Assembly: GCA_023807065.1 (NCBI GenBank)
Contig: JAJJLU010000538.1
Coordinates: forward strand, 1-33,174
DNA: 33,174 bases
Reading direction: 5' to 3'
Source: Isotricha intestinalis
Taxonomy: Eukaryota; Ciliophora; Litostomatea; Vestibuliferida; Isotrichidae
Shown here: positions 1 through 8,615 of the stretch, piece after piece
Position numbering within the stretch: the first letter of the stretch is position 1
Layout: each line of letters starts with the position of its first letter
Notes under the pieces: model-generated
The model's input: only the letters and a program-made list of their open reading frames with translations
What the model was told of the DNA's origin: nothing
Database searches by the model: none
Program-made: the position numbers and the translations under genes

Positions 1-1
1 A

Positions 2-1975
2 TCTTTAATAGACAAAATAAAACAAGATGAATCAAAATATTATTTATGTCACATAGACTTAAAAAAAGGAAATGAAACGGCAATTGAAAATTTCACAAAT
101 CAAGAAACAATAGTATATGAAAAAATAAAGAAAGAAATAAAAGAAAAATGTGATTTCGATGTGATTTTCTATAAAATAGGAGAAAAATGTAATGGTTGGA
201 AAAAAAGGTTTGCAAAAGTAGAAATTGGAAGATTATTTTCATCAACAAAGCCTTTAAAATATTTTGAAAAAGAAAAAGCAAAAGATAAAACAAAATATTT
301 ATATAAATCAACCGTGACTTTAGAAGAAAAAGGGGAAAAAAATTTACCTGAATGGCATAAACCAAATTTAATATATAGAATGAAAATTAAATTAAATACT
401 AATAATAAATCTGAGGAAAAATGGTTTGTTTTTTATTTTGATACTCAACGAGAAATGGATATTGTGAAAGTATTATTGTTTGGAAATAAGGAACTAGATG
501 AAATTATTATAAAAAATTTAAAAAAGATGATTAGTTCAATTGAAAGCTCTTTTACTTTTTATGGTATATTAAAAATGTTATCTGTTAAAAATAAAATTAA
601 AAAAAGAAAAAATTTATTGCATGAATTAAAAAATTATTCTGATAAACATTTAAAAGGTTTAATTAATTTTGGAAAAAATACTTTTCATAAGAATTTAGTA
701 GAAAAATACCAAAAAAAGAAAGGAGAATTACATATAATACTTCCAGAAAAAAAGGAAAGATTTCCATTACGTGCAAAACCTCCAAAAAAAATAAATTATT
801 TATCTTCAGATTTTCTACCTATTATTACTAGTTTGCCAATTTCATCTCAAATTATAAGTAATGATATAGAAGATATCAATTTAGAAGGAGTAAATGATCA
901 AGAAGGAGATTTTAAAACAACAAATGAAATGAAAAATAGATTAGTTCAGTTAAAAAATAGTTTTCCCAATGATTTTAATGGAAAACCAAAAAAATGTGAA
1001 AACATAGGTTTTTCAATTAATGAAGGTGTTGAAGTTGAAGGAAAAAATTTTTTAGATCCAAATAAAGTTAATAAAAGTAATTTAATATGTGTAAATAAAG
1101 ATCAACCTGAAATAATATTTAAAGATAATGATGATAATTATGAAGTATTAAAACCTAAAAATATTTATGATATATCAAATGTTATTGCAAATAGTAATAA
1201 AGAAGTAAATGGAAAAGAAGATAATAATTTAATAATTTTAGGACCTAAAATTGACCAAAATAAAATTTTTGAATATGGTTATTCAAATGATCCTTTAACT
1301 GATTATATTGATCCAGAAGCAATAAATTTAAAATATAATAACAGTAATTTACCAAATGATTATAGAAAATTAATATGCTTACAAATTTTCCAACTGAAAT
1401 ATGAAATGCCATTTGATAAATTGAACGAAATTGTAAATGTAAATAATATTAATAAAAATAATCCTGAAGAAGATTTTTATTTTTATCATATTGTGGATAT
1501 TGGAAATAAAAAAAGAAAAAAATCAAATTTAGTAAAAGCAAAACAATATAAAAATGATCATTTTATAGTGGAATTTAATAAACAATATTTCTTTTTATTA
1601 GAAGATGTAGAAAATAAAATTATAAATGTTGAATATTATTGTATTCCATGTAAATGTTTCGATGATAAAAAGAACGAAGATCAAAAATATTTTTTAGTAG
1701 ATTATATGAAACCTTATAATTTAGGAAAATCAGAAATTTCTTATAAAAGTATAAAGGATCAACAATATGAATATCCTTTATTTAAAAATAATATAAAATT
1801 ACCAGAATCAACAAAAATAATAGTTTTTGGTTTTCAAGAATATTCAAAGGAAAACCCAACAATAGGATTAAAAGAAAAAGATTATTCAATAAAAACATTA
1901 AATAAAAATGATAATTCTGATGATGTGGATTACAAAAGAACTTTAGAAAATTCAGGTAAATTTGATAATAATTAA
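2..1975 (+). CDS. PH-domain-like protein, 5'-truncated by the window edge
   Basis: The reading frame is open from the first complete codon at position 2, with no in-frame ATG before 161 (GTG there), so the start lies outside the window and 657 residues are visible. Roughly nucleotides 155-510 look like a pleckstrin-homology fold: a strand with GWKKRFAKVE, several beta-like segments, then a strand plus amphipathic helix (KWFVFYFDTQREMDIVKVLL) like the closing helix of PH domains. PH domains usually bind phosphoinositides or proteins at membranes. The middle (about 850-1330) is Asn/Asp-rich linker. A second ordered block, about 1360-1860, is rich in aromatic residues and has a Cys pair (IPCKCFDD) but matches no family I recognise. 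It ends in TAA. The PH assignment is from pattern only and could be wrong; the gene itself is secure. Confidence 0.85.
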   Translation, partial: SLIDKIKQDESKYYLCHIDLKKGNETAIENFTNQETIVYEKIKKEIKEKCDFDVIFYKIGEKCNGWKKRFAKVEIGRLFSSTKPLKYFEKEKAKDKTKYLYKSTVTLEEKGEKNLPEWHKPNLIYRMKIKLNTNNKSEEKWFVFYFDTQREMDIVKVLLFGNKELDEIIIKNLKKMISSIESSFTFYGILKMLSVKNKIKKRKNLLHELKNYSDKHLKGLINFGKNTFHKNLVEKYQKKKGELHIILPEKKERFPLRAKPPKKINYLSSDFLPIITSLPISSQIISNDIEDINLEGVNDQEGDFKTTNEMKNRLVQLKNSFPNDFNGKPKKCENIGFSINEGVEVEGKNFLDPNKVNKSNLICVNKDQPEIIFKDNDDNYEVLKPKNIYDISNVIANSNKEVNGKEDNNLIILGPKIDQNKIFEYGYSNDPLTDYIDPEAINLKYNNSNLPNDYRKLICLQIFQLKYEMPFDKLNEIVNVNNINKNNPEEDFYFYHIVDIGNKKRKKSNLVKAKQYKNDHFIVEFNKQYFFLLEDVENKIINVEYYCIPCKCFDDKKNEDQKYFLVDYMKPYNLGKSEISYKSIKDQQYEYPLFKNNIKLPESTKIIVFGFQEYSKENPTIGLKEKDYSIKTLNKNDNSDDVDYKRTLENSGKFDNN

Positions 1976-2525
1976 TATATATAAATTTTTGTTTTAAATA
2001 TGTAGTTTTTATTATTAATCATGTTTATTTTTTTATTAATGCCCAAAAATTTATTTATATTAAAAAATAGATTATTTAGAAATCAAAGAGAAATAATATT
2101 AATATAATCTATTAATATTAATCTATTTAAGTAATATTAATTATAAACTAAAATATTAAAATCAAGAAACATTATTAGTTTTAAGATGATGATTATATTT
2201 TACAATAAAAATAATATATAATCAAAAATTATAGTCTTAATATGTTGGATTAATTTATAAAAACTTTAATATATTAGAATTTAAAAATATAAATGATTTA
2301 AAGATTATATTAGGAATAAGAAAGAAGTCAAAATCAATGCATGAAAGAAATAATAATTATATAAGAATTCTTGAAGTAAATAAATAAAAAAAAGCCAAAT
2401 AATTCAAAATTTTTTTTGAATAATCAAATAAATATTTTAATTATAAAATATTTAATATTATATTCAAAAAATAAATAATTAAACAATAATTTTAATTCAA
2501 AATTTAAATTTTGAATTTTATTTAA
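1976..2525. other. intergenic, no gene seen
   Basis: About 550 bp of A/T-rich spacer between two plus-strand genes. It contains a 48-codon stop-free stretch (2241-2387, plus) without a start codon. That length is expected by chance in sequence of this composition. No RNA gene, hairpin or repeat stands out. Confidence 0.6.
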
Positions 2526-3749
2526 ATGATATCAACATCACCAATTTTAAAATATGAAAAAAAGAAAACAGATTTAAGTAATTCTTTATTATTTGACAAT
2601 GATAATAGTCAAAATTTTTATTTTGAAGATTTCAATAATAATGATGAATCAATTTTAAAAATAATTCATAATAATAACCAAGAAAACAATTTACCAAAAT
2701 ATTATGAAAATAAGATAAATATACCAAATAATATTAATGATAAAATTTTTTTCAAAATTAAAAAAAATAAATTCTCAACTCCAAAGAAAAAAGAAAAGAA
2801 AGTTGAATTAATTCCTGATGTTTTTAATGATTCATCAACAGAAAATAAAAATATTTTTATAAGTGATTTAGATATTAAATTAATTAGCACAAATAAATCT
2901 CAAAGGAAAAAAATAGAAAATGAAAAAGAAAAAGATTTAAAAACAATAATTGAAAGAAATTTAAAAGATTATTTTGAAAAAAATAATTTATATAATCATA
3001 ATAATAATAATTTAAATTCAGATAATACAAGTGAAAAAGTTGAAACCAAAAAAAATAAAATTGTGAATATGAAAGATTCTAAATTTTATTATTTATTAAC
3101 ATCAGAAAAATTAAACGAGAAAATAACTTTCAAAAATATTTATAAAAGTGTATCTAAGTCAAATAAAAAAATATCATTTGAGAATATTTTAGGAAAAAAT
3201 AAATATAAAAATAAAAATGATAATAACAAACATTTAAATAGTATTCAAAAAGTTACAAATAGTACTAATTCTACAAATTATTCAAATTCAACAAATAAAA
3301 AAAAAATTAACAATAAAATTTATTTTTGTCCTAAACTTACTCAGTTTACAATAAGAGATAATAATTCTGATAAAAAAACTCCAAATAGTTCAAATAAACA
3401 AATTTCTTCATTATCTATTTTTAAAGAGAAAAAATTTGTTTTTCCAAAAGAATCATATCAAATTATTAATTCAATAAGGAATAATAATTATAACAAAAAA
3501 AATAAAAATAAAGTGAAGATTCCAATAAAATTTTTTAAGTTCTTTTCAAGTGTTAAAAATAATAATATTAATATTAAAAGTAAATTTAAATTAGTTAATC
3601 TGAATTCACAAAATAATAAAAAGAATAATCTTATAAAAAAACAAATTAAATTAAGTTCTTTCATCAATAATCCATTTAAAGAAAGTTTGATAGATAAAAA
3701 TTTAAGATATCAAAAAGACACTAAAATAAAATTTACAAAAGAAGAGTAA
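2526..3749 (+). CDS. Lys/Asn/Ser-rich hypothetical protein
   Basis: An intact frame of 407 codons from ATG to TAA, with an A-rich start context. The product is dominated by Lys, Asn and Ser with scattered short hydrophobic stretches and basic clusters, and it has no signal peptide or membrane span. The C-terminal third is strongly basic and could act in nucleic-acid, microtubule or nuclear binding; that is only an inference from charge. I recognise no domain. It sits in a run of five plus-strand genes, separated by spacers of about 115-550 bp, which suggests separate transcription units. A frame this long is very unlikely by chance given how often TAA occurs here, so a real gene is probable. 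The function is unknown. Confidence 0.8.
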   Translation: MISTSPILKYEKKKTDLSNSLLFDNDNSQNFYFEDFNNNDESILKIIHNNNQENNLPKYYENKINIPNNINDKIFFKIKKNKFSTPKKKEKKVELIPDVFNDSSTENKNIFISDLDIKLISTNKSQRKKIENEKEKDLKTIIERNLKDYFEKNNLYNHNNNNLNSDNTSEKVETKKNKIVNMKDSKFYYLLTSEKLNEKITFKNIYKSVSKSNKKISFENILGKNKYKNKNDNNKHLNSIQKVTNSTNSTNYSNSTNKKKINNKIYFCPKLTQFTIRDNNSDKKTPNSSNKQISSLSIFKEKKFVFPKESYQIINSIRNNNYNKKNKNKVKIPIKFFKFFSSVKNNNINIKSKFKLVNLNSQNNKKNNLIKKQIKLSSFINNPFKESLIDKNLRYQKDTKIKFTKEE

Positions 3750-4025
3750 TAAAAAATTAATTAAAATATTTCAAAATGTAAATAAGACATCATTCTTTAT
3801 TTTAATTATAATTTCATATTTTTTTAAATTAAATCTTAAAATATTATAACTTTAATATTCATTTTTTCTTCAAAAAAATTTAAGAAAAAAAAACCTAATC
3901 AAAAAAATAAATAAAATTAAAAAAAAAGCAAATAAAAATCCCGCTATAAGCATTAAATAATTCATATAATTGAGCAACATTTTAAAATATATAAAAAATT
4001 AAATTAACAAATAAAAACACATATA

Positions 4026-4856
4026 ATGAGAAATGCCACAGACTATTATAATTTATTAAATGACACTTTAAGAGATGGTTATCATCAAATAAAAAAAATA
4101 TATAATAAAATTCCAGAAGCTAAAAAAAACAATAGATATATAAATATAAGAACAGGATACCTAATGAATAAAAGAGATTTTAGAAATAATAATTATAGAT
4201 TTAATCCAAGAATAAAGTATCCTTTATGTTATAATATGCAATATTGTGGATGTGCTGAATTTTCAGTTATTGATAAAATTTTATTGAAATATTCAAATTG
4301 GTTAGATATTTATTCACAAACTTGTGATATTAATGAAATTAAAAAATTAGTAGAAAAAGAAATTAATTACGCTAAGAAAGAATATGTTGAACAAAATAAA
4401 AATGGAGAAAATGATTTTATTTTATTTGATAGAAACAATAACACTGATACTCAAAAAGAAAGTGAAAGTGAAAATGAAAGTGAAAATTCTAATGATGAAA
4501 TAAGTGATAATAAGAGTTTAGGAAGTTTTATTGTTTCTGATAATGAAATAGAAGAAAAAGAAAATGAAGAAGAATATGAAATTGTCTCTGAAGAAAATTA
4601 TAATAATAATATCGATAATAATAACTATGAAGAAAATGAAAGTTATGAAAATTCAGATGATGATTATATTAGTGATAATGATAATTGTTTAAATGATAAT
4701 ACTTTTTATTCAAGTGATAAAAAGAAAAAATTCTTAAAGAAAAAAAGATGTAGAAAAAAATCTTTTTCTGATTTGAGTAATGATTCAAAACAAGAAACTT
4801 TAAATGATTTACCTAAAAAAAATAAAGACAATAAAATTATCATTAATGATGATTAA
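4026..4856 (+). CDS. hypothetical protein with acidic Asn/Glu/Ser tail
   Basis: 276 codons, ATG to TAA. Residues 1-130 look folded: Tyr- and Arg-rich, with a short Cys cluster (PLCYNMQYCGCAEF, around residues 67-80) that could bind metal or form disulfides, followed by a predicted helix. Residues about 135-225 are an acidic, low-complexity Glu/Asn/Ser/Asp stretch. After that comes a sharply basic patch (KKKKFLKKKRCRKK) resembling a nuclear localisation signal. An acidic tail plus a basic patch occurs in chromatin-associated and histone-chaperone proteins, but nothing specific supports that here. I do not recognise the N-terminal family. No signal peptide or membrane segment is seen. Confidence 0.8.
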   Translation: MRNATDYYNLLNDTLRDGYHQIKKIYNKIPEAKKNNRYINIRTGYLMNKRDFRNNNYRFNPRIKYPLCYNMQYCGCAEFSVIDKILLKYSNWLDIYSQTCDINEIKKLVEKEINYAKKEYVEQNKNGENDFILFDRNNNTDTQKESESENESENSNDEISDNKSLGSFIVSDNEIEEKENEEEYEIVSEENYNNNIDNNNYEENESYENSDDDYISDNDNCLNDNTFYSSDKKKKFLKKKRCRKKSFSDLSNDSKQETLNDLPKKNKDNKIIINDD

Positions 4857-4970
4857 GAAAAAAAGTTTTTTATTAACATCAAAAAATCCTTTTTTATTAT
4901 TTAATTTCTTTTGATTTCTTAATAAAAATTTAATTTCTTATTTTTAATATATAATTAATTCAAATAATTT

Positions 4971-6782
4971 ATGAATAAAATGTCTTTAGAAATAAATAAA
5001 GACAGTTTTGATTTCCAAAATAATATGCCATCAACAAATTCTTCTTTTTTTAAAACAAGAACAAATATAGGATTTACTAGAATAAATAATATATATAATA
5101 ATCTTGATTTATCAGATTTATCAGGGAAAAATAAATATGATAATTTTGTATTATTTCAAAGAAGAGAAATTGAAAAAAAAAAAAAATCTTTATTGAAAAA
5201 ACAATCAATTCAAAGACCATTTTATTTAATGAATAGTAAAAGTGATACAAATATTTTAAAAAAAACTTCTATAAAACAAAACACAAAAGATAATTTGAAA
5301 AATGAGAAGATTTTATTCGAAGAAATAAAATTAAATGAAGAAATGAATAATGAAATATATAAAAATCCTCATTCAATATTATTATTAAAAATAATAGAAT
5401 CAGAAAGAGAAAAAGAAAATTTAGAAAATATTGAAAAAGATAAAAGACCTAAATTAAATAAAAAAAATAATGTTTTAAATGTATTTAATAAAAAAAGTAA
5501 TAGTATAGGAGAAATAATAAATAAATCAAGAGAAATTCAAATTTTTGAATATCAACAAAAGATGAAAAAAGAAAGATTAAATGTATTAATCGAGAAATAT
5601 CAAAATCAATTAGAAGAATCAGATGATAAAATAAAAACAATGACTCATGCAAAAAGTTTATTTGATGATAAATATATAATTAAATTTAATAAATATTTAA
5701 AAACTCTTCAATCAAAAAGAGATGATGAAAAATCAATAGAATTACAATTGACAAATAAAATATTTGAATTAAAAAAAGAAATTCAGTTTTTAAATAATAA
5801 AGTTAAAAAATTAGAAACTTCTAAAAATTCTTTAGGAAGATGGATGTATTTTCAAATTCAAGTTAAAGAAAAGAAAAAAGAAATACCAATACATTATAAA
5901 TTAATTTTAGAAGTTGAAAAATTAGATAATAATCCAATTATAAAAACAATTTTAGGAAAAAATGTTGAAAGAATTCTAGAATATAAAGGAACTAAAATAT
6001 ATAATAATGGTGATGAATTTTTAGATGAATTTCTTAAATATGAAAATGAAAATTTAAAATTAATTGAAAGATATAATAATTTACAAAAAGAAATTATTGT
6101 TTTAAAAGATGAAAGGGAAAATTTAAATAAAATGTATAAAGGATTTAATGAATCTTTAGATATTAATTTAGATAAACAAACAAAAATTTTAAATTCTTTA
6201 AAATCAAAATATAAAACTTTATTAAAGGAAAAAAATGGTATTTTATTTAATCCAAAGAAAAAAAATTTGAAACAATCTTCTTCGAGTGATTCAATTAAAT
6301 TTTATAATACATCAATTAAATTTAAAAAACAAAAGACAAAATTGTATTCTAAAATATATGAAGTGCTAAATAATATTAGTAAAGGAAATATTATAATTGA
6401 AAGGACCACTCATTCAACAAAAGAAATGGAAATGTTATTAATGTTAAAAAAAATAGAAATTTTATTTGATGAATTACTTAAATTTAATAGAGAATATAGT
6501 TTAAAATTTGGAAGAGAAATTATTGAAATTAAAGCTAAAATTGAAAAAGAAAGAAAAATATATAAAGCTTCTCAACAAAGAGAATTACTTATGAAAAAGT
6601 TTGATTTAATTAGAGAAAAAATTGAAGAAAGAATCCAAAAAGTGTATTTTTTACCAATTAAAAAAACTGAAAAAAATTATTGTTTTCTTATTAAAAAGAA
6701 AAGTGGTCATGTTGAAAAGATTCATAAAAAAAATAAATATGAATTTGAAGATTATATGTCTAATATAGTTGGAGATGAATAA
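4971..6782 (+). CDS. long coiled-coil protein
   Basis: 603 codons, ATG to TAA; a second Met at codon 4 could also be the start. The N-terminal 110 residues are Ser/Asn/Lys-rich. From about residue 115 to 580 the protein is mostly charged heptad-like helix, broken by a distinctive segment at 288-301 (LGRWMYFQIQVKEK) followed by a Pro-containing turn. That Trp/Tyr-containing island inside a coiled coil should be diagnostic for its family, and I have the impression of similar islands in ciliate and apicomplexan basal-body or axonemal coiled-coil proteins, but I cannot name one. A cytoskeletal or ciliary role is an inference. No membrane segment or signal peptide is visible. Confidence 0.85.
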   Translation: MNKMSLEINKDSFDFQNNMPSTNSSFFKTRTNIGFTRINNIYNNLDLSDLSGKNKYDNFVLFQRREIEKKKKSLLKKQSIQRPFYLMNSKSDTNILKKTSIKQNTKDNLKNEKILFEEIKLNEEMNNEIYKNPHSILLLKIIESEREKENLENIEKDKRPKLNKKNNVLNVFNKKSNSIGEIINKSREIQIFEYQQKMKKERLNVLIEKYQNQLEESDDKIKTMTHAKSLFDDKYIIKFNKYLKTLQSKRDDEKSIELQLTNKIFELKKEIQFLNNKVKKLETSKNSLGRWMYFQIQVKEKKKEIPIHYKLILEVEKLDNNPIIKTILGKNVERILEYKGTKIYNNGDEFLDEFLKYENENLKLIERYNNLQKEIIVLKDERENLNKMYKGFNESLDINLDKQTKILNSLKSKYKTLLKEKNGILFNPKKKNLKQSSSSDSIKFYNTSIKFKKQKTKLYSKIYEVLNNISKGNIIIERTTHSTKEMEMLLMLKKIEILFDELLKFNREYSLKFGREIIEIKAKIEKERKIYKASQQRELLMKKFDLIREKIEERIQKVYFLPIKKTEKNYCFLIKKKSGHVEKIHKKNKYEFEDYMSNIVGDE

Positions 6783-6915
6783 TATATTTTTTTTCTATAA
6801 ATAAGCAATAAATTATAAGTATTCAGACAATTTTTAATTGATGAAATACTTTTTTTAAAAAGTATTGTTTTTAATATTATTATTTTATACATTCTAAAAT
6901 AAATAAAAAATAAAA

Positions 6916-8526
6916 ATGTTTGAGAAACCTTTATTTAAAAAAATTACCAAATTAAATTCAAAAAATCATTCGATGAAAAATAAACCTTATTCTCAAGAGC
7001 TTTCACCTTTAAATTATAGTTTTGAATACAATAAGAACAAAGACCAAATAATCAATAATTATAATGTTAAAGTAAATATTACTAAGAAAAAGACAAAAAA
7101 CATTTCAATAGGAAATATAACTTTAGGTAATAATTCAGATAAAAATATATTAAATATAATGAAAAAAGATAATAAATTAAAAAAAATATCTCCTCTTCAT
7201 TTAAATCTTAATAAATTAGTTTATGAACCAAAAAAAAATAAAAAAAGAGAAAAAGGAAAAAACAAATCTGCTTTTGATTCTCCTAATAAAAGTTTTAATA
7301 AAATGATTTTAAATTTAAAAAATGAATTTGAAGAAATTAAAAAAAGAGGTTATTCTGGTTCACTAAAAAAACAAAAAGATAATAGCAAAAGCAATAAGAG
7401 TAATAACAGTAATAAATATAATAATAATAATATTAAGGAAAATAATAATAAATCTAATTATTATATAAACAACATTAAAACTCATAGTATTAATAATTTA
7501 ACTACCAAATTTCATTCAATAACTACAAATTCAAAATTAAATAAAAAAAGAAAAACTAATAATTCATCAAGTTTAGAAAAACTAAAAAATTCGAGTGAAA
7601 AAAATAAAAAAACAATGGAAGTTCATAGAGTTAAAAATTTTATTTTTAAACCTTTTTCTAACAAAAATCTTCAAAAATTAAATTTTAAAACTGAACCAAA
7701 AGCAGAAGAAAAAAGTATAAAAAGTTGTTATATTAATCAATTGAATTTAGACAAAGACGATAAAAGTTCAATTTATTTTGCAAAAAGTTCTCTTTATTCT
7801 TTTAGACAAAGTCCTACAATATCTTTTTCTTATAATAGAAATAAAAATGATAAGTTTAAAAAAGAAGAATTAATTGAAGAATTATATCATGAAATAAGAG
7901 AATATAAAATGTTAGTTCCTTTATTAGTTGAATATATTAAAATTCAAAGAAAAGTTTTTTTAGAAAATTCATATAAAAAATATATTATGGAATATGCGAA
8001 AAAAGAATATTTAAGAGAAATTATTTTATTAAAATCAACAAATGAATATTTAATAGAACAAAACAATAAATATCGAAAAATAATATTGAATATGATGTTA
8101 TTTTTAGAAAAAGAATATTCAAGTTCAATAAATAATCAGAAAAGAATAAGCGAAAATTTATCTCAAATTTTAAAAGAAAATGAATATTTAAGAGAGATTA
8201 TAAAAACTATTTCAAATATAAATAAAGATTTTAATACTACTAATTCTAGTTTAGGAACTTTAAAAAGTTCAATTGATAATAAAAGTTTGTCTATTGATAA
8301 TTCTCATACTTTTATTAAAAGAATTCAATATAATGAAGATATTTTTTCTAAATTATTAATAAAACAAAATTTAGAATTAACTATAAAAAAAGAAGAAAAA
8401 AAAAGAGACAACTCCTTAATAAAGAAAAATAAGTTAGATTACAATAGGGTAAAGAATAAAAAATTGATTGAAAAACTAAATAAAAGAAAACCTTTAAAAT
8501 TAAGTTATATTAAAAAAAATAAATAA
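6916..8526 (+). CDS. Asn/Lys/Ser-rich protein with C-terminal coiled coil
   Basis: 536 codons from ATG to TAA. Residues 1-310 are low complexity (Lys, Asn, Ser), with an Asn/Lys repeat region around 150-190. Residues about 315-450 form a more ordered helical block (ELIEELYHEIREYKMLVPLL, then Tyr/Leu/Glu-rich helices) that probably makes a coiled coil. The end is very basic. No catalytic motif, signal peptide or membrane segment is visible. It lies 134 bp after another coiled-coil gene on the same strand, and its 3' end faces the 3' end of the minus-strand CNBD gene with 89 bp between. The function is unknown; a structural or scaffolding role is the default guess. Confidence 0.82.
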   Translation: MFEKPLFKKITKLNSKNHSMKNKPYSQELSPLNYSFEYNKNKDQIINNYNVKVNITKKKTKNISIGNITLGNNSDKNILNIMKKDNKLKKISPLHLNLNKLVYEPKKNKKREKGKNKSAFDSPNKSFNKMILNLKNEFEEIKKRGYSGSLKKQKDNSKSNKSNNSNKYNNNNIKENNNKSNYYINNIKTHSINNLTTKFHSITTNSKLNKKRKTNNSSSLEKLKNSSEKNKKTMEVHRVKNFIFKPFSNKNLQKLNFKTEPKAEEKSIKSCYINQLNLDKDDKSSIYFAKSSLYSFRQSPTISFSYNRNKNDKFKKEELIEELYHEIREYKMLVPLLVEYIKIQRKVFLENSYKKYIMEYAKKEYLREIILLKSTNEYLIEQNNKYRKIILNMMLFLEKEYSSSINNQKRISENLSQILKENEYLREIIKTISNINKDFNTTNSSLGTLKSSIDNKSLSIDNSHTFIKRIQYNEDIFSKLLIKQNLELTIKKEEKKRDNSLIKKNKLDYNRVKNKKLIEKLNKRKPLKLSYIKKNK

Positions 8527-8615
8527 TAATGATATTATATTATTCCATAATATATATAAGTACTTAATTTTACAACAATTTTTATACTTAAAAAATTAAT
8601 CAAAAAGGTTTTATA

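Noticed and set aside
2241..2387. 48-codon stop-free stretch on the plus strand with protein-like composition
   Set aside because: It has no start codon and no recognisable domain. With roughly one codon in ten being a stop, several stretches of this length are expected by chance in the ~10 kb of spacer examined in six frames.
3930..3990. Slightly GC-richer patch (ATCCCGCTATAAGC) upstream of the gene at 4026, considered as a small nuclear RNA
   Set aside because: No snRNA core motif, Sm site or convincing hairpin could be identified.
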